DNA of 64,000 nt from Streptomyces sp. TRM68416 (GCF_014596915.1 NZ_JACVWU010000022.1:102022-166021), one strand, 5' to 3'. Counted from the stretch's first letter, positions 18,131 through 27,291 are shown. Made by a program: numbers and translations. The notes: generated by a model not told the origin, from the sequence alone.

Positions 18131-19068
18131 AGCAGCTCCCTGTAGGTGTCGTAGTCCGCGTCGGGTTCGCCGGTCGGCCGGTAGTGGGCGGGGTATCGGG
18201 CGTTCTCGGTCCACACCGGTTCGACGCGCAGTCCCATGCGCACCTGGTCGTAGGGGATGCCGGCGATGCGGCCGTGCAGGGCGAGGTCGGCGCCGTCGAG
18301 GGCGATGTGGGCGTAGACGTAAGGGACTTCGATGTCGAGGTTCTTGGCCTTGATGTTGACGATGCAGAAGGTGGTGACGGTGCCGCGGGGGCCGACCTCG
18401 ACCTGTTCGGAGGTGGCGACGCCGCAGGTGGGGCAGGCGCCCCTGGGCGGGACGTAGACCTTGCGGCAGGAGGGACAGCGTTCGCCGACGTTGCGGTGGT
18501 CGGCGAGGGCGGTGATGTAGGCGGACTGGGCGCGGCCGGGCGAGTAGGTGTAGTCGAGGCGGGCCGGGGCGACGATGCCGGTGACCGGGTCGGCGAACTC
18601 GCCGCTGTGGACGCCGGGTTGGGCGGCTTCGCCGTCGTGGGGCTCGAAGCAGGCGATGTCCGTGATGGCGCCGGTCCGTTCCGCGGCCCAGCGGATGCGG
18701 ACGCGCATGCCGGTGCGGACGGTGTCGGGGCCGGGGGCGTCGAGGGCGTGCAGGAGGGAGGTGTCGGCGCCGTCGAGGCGGACCAGGGCCCAGGCGAAGG
18801 GGGTGGCCAGGGGCTGGCCGCGGCGGGGGGCGTGGTTCCAGGCCCAGGTGGTGACCGTGCCGGTGGGGGCGACTTCGACGAGGTCGCGGATCTCCTCGGC
18901 GGTGACGGGGTCGTACTCGACGGGCGGGACGAGGGTGCGGCCGTCGGTGGTCCTCACCCCGAGGACGACGCGTTCGCGCAGGCCGGTGAGGAAGGCGCTC
19001 TGGACGGGGCCGAGGGAGCGGGTGAAGGGGAACTCGACGACGAGGGGGGCTTTGAGGACTTCGGGCAC
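18127..19068 (-). CDS. Double DUF35 OB-fold / zinc-ribbon acyl-CoA-associated protein
   Basis: A 313-residue protein with two DUF35-like OB folds (residues about 30-120 and 205-285). A rubredoxin-like zinc ribbon precedes the second one: CPSCRKVYVPPRGACPTCG. DUF35 proteins bind and position thiolase-fold partners and acyl-CoA substrates; ChsH2 with Ltp2 is the best-known case. GTG 19068 is chosen because GGGGAG lies about 7 nt upstream. An in-frame GTG at 19089 would overlap the hydratase stop. It sits between the enoyl-CoA hydratase (13 bp away) and the two thiolase-fold genes. Confidence 0.85.
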   Translation of the reverse strand: MPEVLKAPLVVEFPFTRSLGPVQSAFLTGLRERVVLGVRTTDGRTLVPPVEYDPVTAEEIRDLVEVAPTGTVTTWAWNHAPRRGQPLATPFAWALVRLDGADTSLLHALDAPGPDTVRTGMRVRIRWAAERTGAITDIACFEPHDGEAAQPGVHSGEFADPVTGIVAPARLDYTYSPGRAQSAYITALADHRNVGERCPSCRKVYVPPRGACPTCGVATSEQVEVGPRGTVTTFCIVNIKAKNLDIEVPYVYAHIALDGADLALHGRIAGIPYDQVRMGLRVEPVWTENARYPAHYRPTGEPDADYDTYRELL

Positions 19069-19081
19069 GGTGACTCTCCCC

Positions 19082-19882
19082 TTATGCACGCTTGTAGTGG
19101 GGCGGTCGCTTCTCCGCGAAGGCGCGGGCGCCTTCCTTCGCGTCGGCGGTGTCGAAGATCGGCCACCCTCGTTTGAGTTCGGCGGCCAGACCGTCGGCCT
19201 CGGTCATCTCCGCGGTCTCGTACACGGACGCCTTGACGGCCTCGACGGCCAACGGGCCGCACGCGTTGACCTGTTCGGCGATCTCCAGCGCCTTGGCGAG
19301 AGCCGTGCCGTCGGGGACGACGTGTCCGATCAGACCGATGGCGGCGGCCTCCTGGGCGGAGTACGGGCGCCCGGTGAGCAGCATCTCCAGGGCGTGGGTC
19401 CGGGGAATCTGCCGCTGCAGCCGGACGGTCGAGCCCCCGATCGGGAACAGTCCCCGTTTGACCTCGAAGAGGCCGAACGTCGCCGACTCGCCCGCCACGC
19501 GGATGTCGGTGCCCTGGAGGATCTCGGTGCCGCCGGCCACGCAGTACCCCTCGACGGCGGCGATCACCGGCTTGCGGGGGCGGTGGTGGCGCAGCATGGC
19601 CTTCCAGTGCAGGTCCGGGTCGGCCTTGAGGCGGTCCCGGTAGTGCTCGCCGGCCATGCCGTCGCCGGCCAGGGCCTTGAGGTCCATGCCCGCGCAGAAC
19701 GCGCCGCCCGCGCCGGTGAGGACGATCGAGCGGATCTCGTCGTCGCCGTCCGCTTCCAGCCAGCCGTCGTACAGGCCGACAAGCATGGGCAGCGAGAGGG
19801 CGTTCTTGGCCTGTGGCCTGTTGAGCGTGAGCACCAGTGTGGCGCCCGCGCGCTCCACCGTGAGGTGTTCCGTTCCACCCAT
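19082..19882 (-). CDS. Enoyl-CoA hydratase/isomerase (crotonase family)
   Basis: A 266-residue crotonase-fold enzyme, first gene of the operon. The oxyanion motifs are GGAFCAGMDLKALAG and IAAVEGYCVAGGTEILQGTD. FGLFEVKRGLFPIGGSTVRL carries the position normally held by the second catalytic Glu. The C-terminal ADAKEGARAFAEKRPPHYK fits the family end. It would hydrate or isomerise a 2-enoyl-CoA during beta-oxidation-type breakdown. The ATG at 19882 follows GGGGAG by 8 nt. A 15-bp palindrome lies upstream, between it and the divergent acyl-CoA synthetase. Confidence 0.92.
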   Translation of the reverse strand: MGGTEHLTVERAGATLVLTLNRPQAKNALSLPMLVGLYDGWLEADGDDEIRSIVLTGAGGAFCAGMDLKALAGDGMAGEHYRDRLKADPDLHWKAMLRHHRPRKPVIAAVEGYCVAGGTEILQGTDIRVAGESATFGLFEVKRGLFPIGGSTVRLQRQIPRTHALEMLLTGRPYSAQEAAAIGLIGHVVPDGTALAKALEIAEQVNACGPLAVEAVKASVYETAEMTEADGLAAELKRGWPIFDTADAKEGARAFAEKRPPHYKRA

Positions 19883-19948
19883 CGACCGTCTCCCCTCTGA
19901 CAGAACGAGAACAGGTTGCAGGAGGCGCCGGAGCACTTCAAGGGTTTT

Positions 19949-19963
19949 CTGACAGACAGTCAG
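19949..19963. promoter_or_regulatory. Palindromic operator CTGACAGACAGTCAG
   Basis: Perfect 5-bp arms around a 5-nt centre, in the 166-bp divergent gap between the enoyl-CoA hydratase operon and the acyl-CoA synthetase. A nearly identical site, CTGATGGACCGTCAG, lies upstream of the nitronate monooxygenase at 32448-32462. The shape suits a TetR-family dimer. The regulator is not identified. Confidence 0.65.
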
Positions 19964-20048
19964 ATTTCTTGTGCGCGGACCCTTCCCAGTTGTGCCGCCC
20001 TTTGCTCTGATGACCGGCAGCCGGGTCAGAGCGAGGTCAGGAGGAGCG

Positions 20049-21641
20049 GTGGAGTACAACCTTGCCGACCTGTTCGAGTCGGTCGTCGACGTGGTTCCGG
20101 ACCGTGAGGCGCTGGTGTACGTCGACCATCCGGGCACGGGTGCGGAACGCCGTCTGACGTACGCGGAGCTGGACGCGGCGGCCAACCGGATCGGTCACCA
20201 TCTGCTCGACAGCGGGGTGCGCCCCGGCGAGCACCTCGGCCTCCATCTCTACAACGGCGTGGAGTACCTCCAGACGGTGCTGGGCTGCCTCAAGGCACGG
20301 ATTGTGCCGGTCAACGTCAACTACCGTTACGTAGAAGACGAGTTGGTGTACCTGTACCGGGACGCCGATCTGGTGGCGCTGGTCTTCGACGCGGAGTTCG
20401 CCGAGCGGGTGGCGGCGGCACGGCCCCGGGCCCCGAAGCTGCGGCATCTGCTGCAGGTCGGGGGCGGCTCCTCGTTCACCGAGGCCGAGGCCGAGGGTTC
20501 GCCCGAGCGGGGCTTCCCGGCACGCTCCGGCGACGACCAGTTCATCATCTACACCGGCGGCACCACCGGCATGCCCAAGGGCGTGATGTGGCGCCAGGAG
20601 GACCTGTTCTTCGCCGGTCTCGGCGGCGGCGCGCCGACCGGGGAGCCGGTCAAGAGGCCCGAGGAACTGGCCGAGCGGGTCGCGGCCGGCGGCTCCGGGA
20701 TCACCTTCTTCCCCGCTCCCCCGCTCATGCACGGCACGTCCACCCTCACCGCCTTCATCGGCTTCAACTTCGGGCAACGGGTCGTCCTGCACCGCAAGTT
20801 CGTGCCCGAGGAGGTGCTGCGCACGGTCGAGAAGGAGAAGGTCTCCAGCATGTCGCTGGTGGGCGACGCGATGCTGCGGCCGCTGATCGACGCGCTCGGC
20901 GGCCCGATGAAGGGCACCGACTGCTCGTCGCTGTTCAGCGTCTCCTCGTCGGGGGCGATCATGTCCGAGACGGTCCGCCGGCAGTTCCTGGAGCTGGTGC
21001 CGCACGTGATGCTGCTGAACAACTTCGGCTCCTCCGAGTCCGGCTTCAACGGTACGGCGACGGAGGACGCCGGGCCCGAGCGCGGCTTCCGCATCCGCGT
21101 CAACTCCCGTACACAGGTGGTCGACCCGGCCACCCACGAGCCGGTCGCCGTCGGCGAGGTCGGCCGGGTCGCGCAGTGCGGCCATGTGCCCCTCGGCTAC
21201 TACAACGACCCGGTGAAAACCGCCGAGACCTTCTTCGAGCGGGACGGCGAGCGGTGGGTGCTGCTCGGCGACATGGCGACCGTCGACGAGGAGGACGTCG
21301 TGACCGTCCTCGGCCGGGGCTCGCAGTGCATCAACACCGGCGGCGAGAAGGTGTACCCGGAGGAGGTCGAGCAGGCGCTCAAGTCCCACCCGGACGTGTA
21401 CGACGTCCTGGTGGCCGGGGTGCCCGACGCCAAGTGGGGCCACCACGTGGCGGCCGTGGTCCAGCTCCGCGACGGCGCGGACCGGCCCTCCCTGGAGGAC
21501 ATCCAGCGCCACTGCCGGGACCGTCTCGCCGGCTACAAGATCCCCCGCCAACTGGTGGTCACGGACGCCGTCCGCCGCTCCCCGAGCGGCAAGGCGGACT
21601 ACCGGTGGGCGCGGCAGGTGGCGGTGGCGGCCGACCGGTGA
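20049..21641 (+). CDS. Acyl-CoA synthetase (FadD-type, adenylate-forming)
   Basis: A 530-residue adenylating enzyme that activates a carboxylic acid to its CoA thioester. Motifs: P-loop YTGGTTGMPKGVMW, the A4/A5 region LNNFGSSESGFNGTA, the hinge/adenylate motif LLGDMATVDEEDVVTVLGRG, and the C-terminal catalytic Lys motif RSPSGKADYRWA. GTG 20049 has AGGAGG (20039-20044) 4 nt upstream. It is divergent from the four-gene hydratase-DUF35-thiolase operon and shares its candidate operator, so the two probably act in one pathway, with the ligase loading the substrate. Confidence 0.93.
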   Translation: MEYNLADLFESVVDVVPDREALVYVDHPGTGAERRLTYAELDAAANRIGHHLLDSGVRPGEHLGLHLYNGVEYLQTVLGCLKARIVPVNVNYRYVEDELVYLYRDADLVALVFDAEFAERVAAARPRAPKLRHLLQVGGGSSFTEAEAEGSPERGFPARSGDDQFIIYTGGTTGMPKGVMWRQEDLFFAGLGGGAPTGEPVKRPEELAERVAAGGSGITFFPAPPLMHGTSTLTAFIGFNFGQRVVLHRKFVPEEVLRTVEKEKVSSMSLVGDAMLRPLIDALGGPMKGTDCSSLFSVSSSGAIMSETVRRQFLELVPHVMLLNNFGSSESGFNGTATEDAGPERGFRIRVNSRTQVVDPATHEPVAVGEVGRVAQCGHVPLGYYNDPVKTAETFFERDGERWVLLGDMATVDEEDVVTVLGRGSQCINTGGEKVYPEEVEQALKSHPDVYDVLVAGVPDAKWGHHVAAVVQLRDGADRPSLEDIQRHCRDRLAGYKIPRQLVVTDAVRRSPSGKADYRWARQVAVAADR

Positions 21642-21660
21642 CGCGAACGGGGCCGAACCG

Positions 21661-21684
21661 GTGAATCACGGGCCCGTGTGATTG
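21661..21684. terminator. Palindrome CACGGGCCCGTG after the acyl-CoA synthetase
   Basis: GTGAATCACGGGCCCGTGTG, containing a perfect 12-bp palindrome, begins 20 bp after the ligase stop. It can form a short hairpin but has no T-run, so a role as terminator or as an operator for the next gene is equally open. Confidence 0.4.
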
Positions 21685-21780
21685 AACCGAAGGTGACGTG
21701 CGACCGTACTGGTGGTGGCGGACCCGGCCACCGGGCCGGCTCCGCCGTGCCACCACCGCAAGTCGCAGGGAAGGTTCTCC

Positions 21781-23502
21781 GTGTTGCACCTCGCGCGCCC
21801 TCGTCAGTTGCCGGACACCGAGGGCGAGGCCGCAGGGAGTGAGGGCCGCGCGGGGTGGTTCGGCTGGCGGCGCAAGTACCCGCGCGCCGCCCGCGGCGTC
21901 ACCGTCGGCACCACCGTGCTGGCCGGCGTGCTCGTCCTGTTCGCGCTGCTCGTGCCGAACCGGCTGGAGCGGATGTCGTTCGACATGTTCGTGCGCATCC
22001 CCGCCGAAGGCATTCTGCTCGCCGGGCTGCTGCTCGCGCTGCCGCCGCGGGCCCGCCGGATCACGGCGGGCGTCGCGGGGGCGTTCCTCGGGCTGCTCAC
22101 CGTGCTGAAGTTCGTCGACATGGGCTTCTACTCGGTGCTGGCCCGCCCCTTCGACCTGGTCCTGGACTGGATCCTGCTCGGCGCCGCCGCCGAGTTCCTG
22201 CGGACGTCGGTGGGCCGCACCGGCGAGGTGCTCGCGATCGTCGCCGTCCTCGTCATGATCGTCGCCGTGCTGGTGCTGACGACGCTGGCGATGCTGCGGC
22301 TGACCTCGCTGATGGTGCGGCACCGTCCGGTCGCCGCCCGGACCACGCTGATCCTCGGCACCGCCTGGATCACCTGCGTCACCCTCGGGGTGCAGTTCAC
22401 GGACGTGCCGGTCGCCTCGAAGATCAACGCCGACTATGTCGGCAGGCGGGTCGATCAAGTCCAGGCCGGACTGCGGGACGCACGGGTCTTCGAGAAGCAG
22501 GCGGCCGTCGACGCCTTCGCCGACACCCCGCCCGACCAACTCCTCACCGGGCTGCGCGGCAAGGACGTGCTGCTCACCTTCATCGAGAGCTACGGCCGGG
22601 TGGCGATCGACGATCCGGACATGGCCGAGCAGACCGACGCGGTGCTCCAGGAGGGCACGCGGCGGCTGGAGGAGGCCGGGTTCGCGTCGCAGAGCGGCTG
22701 GCTGAAGTCACCGGTGACGGGCGCCGGCAGCTGGCTCGCCCACTCGACCTTCCTGTCCGGTCTGTGGATCAAGAACCAGCAGCGGTACCGGAGTCTGACC
22801 ACCAGCGACCGCGCCACCCTCACCAGCTACTTCCGCAAGACCGGCGACTGGCGCACGGTCGGGATCGTGCCGGGCGTGCGCCGGGCCTGGCCGGAGGGCA
22901 AGTTCTTCGGCCTCGACCACATCTACGACTCCGAGCACCTCGGCTACCACGGCCCGTACTTCAGCTGGACGCCCGTGCCCGACCAGTACAGCCTGGAGGC
23001 CTTCGAGCGCCTGGAACGCGGGAAGAAGAACCGCGACCCGATCATGGCGGAGATCATCCTGGCCTCCAGCCACAACCCCTGGGCGCCCGTGGCCCGCATG
23101 ATCGACTGGGACGACCTCGGCGACGGCTCGGTCTTCCACGACATCAAGAAGGAGGGCAAGGACCCCAAGGAGGTCTGGCAGGACCCGGACAGCGTCCGCG
23201 CCGAGTACGCGAACGCCGTCGAGTACTCCCTGCGCAGCCTGGTCGAGTACATCGAGCGCTACGGCGACGACGACACCGTCGTCGTCTTCCTCGGCGACCA
23301 CCAGCCCGTGCCGACCGTCACGGCCGGCAGCACCAGCAAGGACGTGCCGGTCACGGTCGTCGCCCGCGACCCGAAGGTGCTGGACCGGGTCGCCGACTGG
23401 GGCTGGACGGACGGCCTCAAGCCGGCCGCGGACGCCCCGCAGTGGGGCATGGACGAGTTCCGGGACCGGTTCATGACGGCGTACGGGCCGGACGGCGGGT
23501 GA
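21781..23502 (+). CDS. Membrane-anchored sulfatase-family (LtaS-like fold) protein
   Basis: A 573-residue membrane protein. The N-terminal ~215 residues hold about five transmembrane helices (VTVGTTVLAGVLVLFALLVP; GILLAGLLLALPP; VLAIVAVLVMIVAVLVLTTL; and others). An extracytoplasmic alkaline-phosphatase-superfamily domain follows, with DVLLTFIESYGRV near the metal/nucleophile site, a SGLWIKNQQRYRSLT segment and the conserved VVVFLGDHQPVPT metal site. It resembles phosphoglycerol/phosphoethanolamine transferases more than soluble sulfatases, so a role in decorating the envelope is likely but the substrate is unknown. GTG 21781 is preceded by GGGAAGG at 6 nt. Confidence 0.8.
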   Translation: MLHLARPRQLPDTEGEAAGSEGRAGWFGWRRKYPRAARGVTVGTTVLAGVLVLFALLVPNRLERMSFDMFVRIPAEGILLAGLLLALPPRARRITAGVAGAFLGLLTVLKFVDMGFYSVLARPFDLVLDWILLGAAAEFLRTSVGRTGEVLAIVAVLVMIVAVLVLTTLAMLRLTSLMVRHRPVAARTTLILGTAWITCVTLGVQFTDVPVASKINADYVGRRVDQVQAGLRDARVFEKQAAVDAFADTPPDQLLTGLRGKDVLLTFIESYGRVAIDDPDMAEQTDAVLQEGTRRLEEAGFASQSGWLKSPVTGAGSWLAHSTFLSGLWIKNQQRYRSLTTSDRATLTSYFRKTGDWRTVGIVPGVRRAWPEGKFFGLDHIYDSEHLGYHGPYFSWTPVPDQYSLEAFERLERGKKNRDPIMAEIILASSHNPWAPVARMIDWDDLGDGSVFHDIKKEGKDPKEVWQDPDSVRAEYANAVEYSLRSLVEYIERYGDDDTVVVFLGDHQPVPTVTAGSTSKDVPVTVVARDPKVLDRVADWGWTDGLKPAADAPQWGMDEFRDRFMTAYGPDGG

Positions 23503-23505
23503 CGG

Positions 23506-24093
23506 TCAGGCGCGCGGGTTCAAGGTGAGGCCGAAGGCCGGCAGTTCACCGGCCGGCGCGGTGGTGTCGATCCGGTCGTCCGCGGACCGGGAATGGGGCC
23601 GGGACCGGGGGTACAGCAGGACGGGTTCCTGGAGCGTGCAGTGCTGGTCGACCGGCGGGAAGGCGGTCGCGCCCCGGGCCCGGAGGGTGGCGTGCCTGGC
23701 CGGGTCCATGAACAGTTCCAGGACGATGTCGCCGTGGGGCTTCTCCCGCACGTGCAGGGTGAGGGCCAGGTGGATGAGCATCTCCGCCCCGCCCTCCGGC
23801 AGGGGCCGCAGCACGCTGAGCGCCGTGAGCGGCGCGTGCGCCTCGGAGAGGGTCACGAGCATGCCCGTGCCGGGGGTGGCCGGGCTGGTGTCGGCCTCCA
23901 TCCGGAACCCCCGGACCTCCAGCACCAGCCCGTCGGACCGGCCGGCCCGGGTGCCGAGGTCGAGGCCGCCCCTGAAGTCCAGGGTCAGCGAACCGAGGAC
24001 GTTCAGCTTCAGCGGGACCCGCTCGGCGCGGCCGGTGCACCGGGCGTTGACGCCGATCGGGGGCAGGGAAGACCTCCCGCCGGAGTTGTCCAC
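23506..24093 (-). CDS. Hypothetical protein (195 aa), beta-rich
   Basis: GTG 24093 is taken as the start (VDNSGGRSSLPPIGVNARC), with AAGGGAAG upstream. It has no signal peptide, transmembrane segment or motif that I recognise. The sequence alternates short hydrophobic strands (LKLNVLGSLTLDF, EMLIHLALTLHVR) and ends FGLTLNPRA. It is convergent with the sulfatase-like gene (3-bp gap). Function unknown; codon use is like that of its neighbours. Confidence 0.6.
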   Translation of the reverse strand: MDNSGGRSSLPPIGVNARCTGRAERVPLKLNVLGSLTLDFRGGLDLGTRAGRSDGLVLEVRGFRMEADTSPATPGTGMLVTLSEAHAPLTALSVLRPLPEGGAEMLIHLALTLHVREKPHGDIVLELFMDPARHATLRARGATAFPPVDQHCTLQEPVLLYPRSRPHSRSADDRIDTTAPAGELPAFGLTLNPRA

Positions 24094-24198
24094 CAGACGT
24101 CTTCCCTTCGTGACCTGCGGTGGGGCACGCCGTGCGACGCTCCTTGAGGCCATCGTGCGCCACCGGCGCCGCGGCGCTGCCCCGACGGCGCTCGCCGT

Positions 24199-25047
24199 TC
24201 ACCCGAAAGCGGGCCCGCCGAGGAAGGTGTCGACCCGGCCGGCGAACCACTCCGGATCGTCCAGCCAGGGGAAGTGCCCGGCGCCGGGCTGCACCGCGAG
24301 CTCTGCGTGCGGGAAGACCTCCGCGCTGCGGCGGGCCAGGTCGGGGCTCGGGCCGCCGTCGAGTTCCCCGGCGAGGACGAGCACGGGGGCCGGCAGACGG
24401 GAGAGCGCGGCGCGGGTCGAGGGCGGGTCGTAGGCGCCGTCGGAGCCGTAGACCTCGCCGGCCTCGTCGTTGAACTCCGTGTCCGCGCGGGCGTCGTGCT
24501 GCTGTGCCGCCCGGTCCCAGCGGCCGTAGGAGAACGGCGTGAGTGCCGGGACGAAGTCGCCGGTGCCCGCGAGCCAGGCCTGGAGCGCCTCGAACGCCTC
24601 CTCGAACCAGGGCTCGCCCTTGCGCAGCCGTGCGGCCGCCAGCCGCTCCTCGGGGGTGGGCGCCATCCCCAGCGCCCACGGGTTGGCGGTGACCAGCACC
24701 AGCCGCCGTATTCGCCGGGGGTGGCGGGCCGCGTACAGCATCGCGAGGCTGCCGCCCGCGGAGTGCCCCAGCAGGTCCATCCGGTCCAGGCCGAGGTGGA
24801 CCCGCAGCGCCTCCACGTCGTCGACGAGCCGGTCGCAGCGGTACGACGCCGGATCCGCCGGCGTCGCCGAGTCGCCGGTGCCGCGCAGATCGAGCCGGAC
24901 CAGTTGGCGCCGGGCGGCCAGTCCGCCCAGGTCGCCGAGGTAGGCGGAGGCCCGCATCGGGCCGCCGGGCAGGACGACGAGCGGGGTGCCCTCGCCCTGC
25001 GTGTGGCAGGCGAGTGCGGTTCCGTCGGGCGCGGTGAAGATCGACAT
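24199..25047 (-). CDS. Alpha/beta-hydrolase (proline iminopeptidase-like)
   Basis: A 282-residue cytoplasmic hydrolase. The oxyanion motif VLPGGPMR sits near residue 28, and the nucleophile elbow GHSAGGS (Ser near residue 95) lies in LLGHSAGGSLAMLYAARHP. The acidic residue is probably in LAGELDGGPSP, and the His is in GAGHFPWLDDPE. The HGGP-like oxyanion hole and the overall layout suit the proline iminopeptidase/esterase subfamily. Substrate specificity cannot be assigned. The next gene downstream on the same strand is the hypothetical at 23.5 kb; the RibD-like gene upstream is 33 bp away, so co-transcription is possible. Confidence 0.85.
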   Translation of the reverse strand: MSIFTAPDGTALACHTQGEGTPLVVLPGGPMRASAYLGDLGGLAARRQLVRLDLRGTGDSATPADPASYRCDRLVDDVEALRVHLGLDRMDLLGHSAGGSLAMLYAARHPRRIRRLVLVTANPWALGMAPTPEERLAAARLRKGEPWFEEAFEALQAWLAGTGDFVPALTPFSYGRWDRAAQQHDARADTEFNDEAGEVYGSDGAYDPPSTRAALSRLPAPVLVLAGELDGGPSPDLARRSAEVFPHAELAVQPGAGHFPWLDDPEWFAGRVDTFLGGPAFG

Positions 25048-25080
25048 GGCGGGGAGCCTACGCGCCCCGGTGACCGGCTC

Positions 25081-25689
25081 TCAGCGCAGTACGCGGTAGG
25101 TCACGTGCGTGACCAGGCTCGCCGGGCGTGATTTCACCTGCTCCAGTTTCAGCGGCGGGACGCCGTCGAACACGCGTGTGCCGGCGCCGAGGGTGAGCGG
25201 GGCGATGGACAGGCGCAGTTCGTCGAGGAGGCCGGCGGCGAGGTACTGGTTGAGGGTGGTCGCACCGCCCGCGATCGCGACGTCGCCGTCGCCGGCCGCC
25301 TCGCGCGCCCGGTCCAGTGCCGCCTCGATGCCGTCGGTGACGAAGTGGAACGTGGTGCCGCCGGCCATCGGCTGCGGTTCGCGGGCGTGGTGGGTGAGCA
25401 CGAACACCGGTGCGTGGTACGGCGGTTCGTCGCCCCACCAGCCGTTCCACTGCCGGTCCCACGCGCCGCGCACCGGGCCGAACATGTTGCGCCCCATGAT
25501 GTAGGCCTTGGCGGTGGCCATCTCCTCGATCTCGGCCTTGTTCTCCACGGGGGTCTCGGTGTACCAGGCGTGCAGCCTGCTGCCCCAGCCGTCGCCCGCG
25601 TCGTCGCCGAACGGGCGTTCCTCGCTCTGGTTGTGCCCGGCCGAGTAGCCGTCGGCCGAGATCGTGATGCTGCAGGTCACCTTGCCCAT
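25081..25689 (-). CDS. Dihydrofolate reductase-family protein (RibD C-terminal-like)
   Basis: A 202-residue protein starting MGKVTCSITISADGYSAGHNQ, the usual opening of the stand-alone RibD_C/DHFR-like family. Further family motifs are AYIMGRNMFGPVRG, FHFVTDGIEAALDRAREAAG and the NADPH-site-like AIAGGATTLNQYLAAGLLDE. Relatives are NADPH-dependent reductases of unknown physiological substrate. The ATG at 25689 follows GGAGG by 7 nt. It lies 33 bp from an acyl-CoA synthetase gene on the same strand. Confidence 0.88.
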   Translation of the reverse strand: MGKVTCSITISADGYSAGHNQSEERPFGDDAGDGWGSRLHAWYTETPVENKAEIEEMATAKAYIMGRNMFGPVRGAWDRQWNGWWGDEPPYHAPVFVLTHHAREPQPMAGGTTFHFVTDGIEAALDRAREAAGDGDVAIAGGATTLNQYLAAGLLDELRLSIAPLTLGAGTRVFDGVPPLKLEQVKSRPASLVTHVTYRVLR

Positions 25690-25722
25690 GTGTGCTCCTC
25701 CGGACGGCGTCGCGCGCCGTCC

Positions 25723-27222
25723 TCAGCCCGTGGTGAAACGGTCCCGTAGCTCTCGTTTCAGGATCTTTCCGCTGGCGTTGCGCGGCAACTCGTCGACGAA
25801 GACGACGCGTTTCGGCGCCTTGAAGGCGGCGAGCCTCTCGCGGGTGTGATCGATCAGTTCGGTCTCGGTCACCTCGCCGCGCGGTACGACGACCGCGGTG
25901 ACCGCCTCGATCCAGCGCTCGTCCGGCAGCCCGACGACCGCGACCTCGGCGACGGCCTCGTGGCTGTAGAGCGCGTCCTCGACCTGGCGGGAGGCGACCA
26001 GGACGCCGCCGGAGTTGATGACGTCCTTCACGCGGTCGACGATCGTGAAGTAGCCGTGGGCGTCGCGGACGGCGAGGTCGCCGGAGTGGAACCAGCCGTC
26101 GCGGAACGCCTCGGCGGTCTCCTCGGGCTTGTCCCAGTAGCCCTCGCACAGTTGCGGGGAGCGGTAGACGATCTCGCCGGGGGTGCCGTCGGGCACGTCC
26201 TTGCCGTCCTCGTCGACCACCCGGGCGTCGACGAACAGGACGGTCCGGCCGCAGGAGTCCATCCGGCCCTTGTGCTCGTCGGGTGCGAGGACGGTGGCCA
26301 GGGGGCCGATCTCGCTCTGGCCGAAGCAGTTGTAGAACGCCAGCTCCGGCAGCCGTTCGCGCAGCCGCTCCAGCACGGGCACCGGCATGATCGAGGCCCC
26401 GTAGTAGGCCTTGCGCAGGCCGGTGAGGTCGCGGGCGGCGAAGTCGGGGCGGTTGGCGAGGCCGATCCAGACGGTGGGCGGTGCGAACAGGCTGTCCACC
26501 CGCCCGCCTTCGATCAGGTCGAAGAGCCGGTCGCCGTCGGGGGCGTCGAGGACGATGTTGGTCGCGCCGACCGCGAGGTAGGGCAGCAGGAAGACGTGCA
26601 TCTGCGCGGAGTGGTACAGCGGCAGCGCGTGCACGGGCCGGTCGCCCGCGCTCAGGTCGAGGGCGGTGATGGCGCTGAGGTATTCGTGCACCAGGGCGCG
26701 GTGGGTCATCATCGCGCCCTTGGGCAGGGCCGTGGTCCCGGAGGTGTACAGCAGTTGGACCAGGTCCTCGCTGCGCGCCTCGGGGCCGTCGTACGGCGCT
26801 GTCGCGGCCAGCAGGTCCAGCAGCGAGCCCTCGGTGTCGCGCAGGGGCAACGTGCGTACGCCGTCCGGCAGTCGGCCCGCCAGGTCGGGGTCGGCGAGGA
26901 CGATCGAGCTGCCGGACTGGCCGACCAGGTAGGACAGGTCGTCCCCGGTGAGGTTCTGGTTGACCGGCACGTGCACCAGGTCGGCGCGGGCGCAGGCGAG
27001 GAAGCCGATCAGATAGGCGTCGGAGTTGTGGCCGTAGGCGCCGACCCGGTCGCCGGGGGTGAGTCCCTGGTCGAGCAGGACGCTCGCCGCGCGGGAGACG
27101 GCCTCGTCCAACTCCTCGTACGTCCAGGTCCGGTCGCGGTACTCGACCGCGACGCGTGCCGGGGTGCGCCGGGCGCTGCGGCGCAGTACCCCGTCAACCG
27201 TGCTGCCGTGTCCGGGCGTCAT
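25723..27222 (-). CDS. Acyl-CoA synthetase / fatty-acid-CoA ligase
   Basis: A 499-residue adenylate-forming ligase. Motifs: P-loop LLYTSGTTALPKGAMMTHRA, A4 HALPLYHSAQMHVF, A5 YNCFGQSEIGPLATVLAP, A7 GWFHSGDLAVRDAHGYFTIV, A8 VKDVINSGGVLVASRQVED, and the C-terminal Lys motif ELPRNASGKILKRELRDRF. It converts a free carboxylic acid to acyl-CoA with ATP. It heads a minus-strand run with the RibD-like and hydrolase genes and is divergent from the penicillin-acylase-type gene. That pairing raises the idea that acids freed by the acylase are activated here. Confidence 0.93.
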   Translation of the reverse strand: MTPGHGSTVDGVLRRSARRTPARVAVEYRDRTWTYEELDEAVSRAASVLLDQGLTPGDRVGAYGHNSDAYLIGFLACARADLVHVPVNQNLTGDDLSYLVGQSGSSIVLADPDLAGRLPDGVRTLPLRDTEGSLLDLLAATAPYDGPEARSEDLVQLLYTSGTTALPKGAMMTHRALVHEYLSAITALDLSAGDRPVHALPLYHSAQMHVFLLPYLAVGATNIVLDAPDGDRLFDLIEGGRVDSLFAPPTVWIGLANRPDFAARDLTGLRKAYYGASIMPVPVLERLRERLPELAFYNCFGQSEIGPLATVLAPDEHKGRMDSCGRTVLFVDARVVDEDGKDVPDGTPGEIVYRSPQLCEGYWDKPEETAEAFRDGWFHSGDLAVRDAHGYFTIVDRVKDVINSGGVLVASRQVEDALYSHEAVAEVAVVGLPDERWIEAVTAVVVPRGEVTETELIDHTRERLAAFKAPKRVVFVDELPRNASGKILKRELRDRFTTG

Positions 27223-27278
27223 GACAGTTGATCCTCGACCCCTGCCTCGGGGAGGTCAAGAGACCGGACGATCGACAC

Positions 27279-27291
27279 GTTCCCCAGGAAC
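27279..27291. promoter_or_regulatory. Inverted repeat GTTCC-CCA-GGAAC
   Basis: Perfect 5-bp arms in the 122-bp divergent gap between the acyl-CoA synthetase and the penicillin-acylase-type gene, 53 bp upstream of the latter's ATG. A second small repeat, TACC-CGTT-GGTA, follows at 27293-27304. Candidate operator only. Confidence 0.35.
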
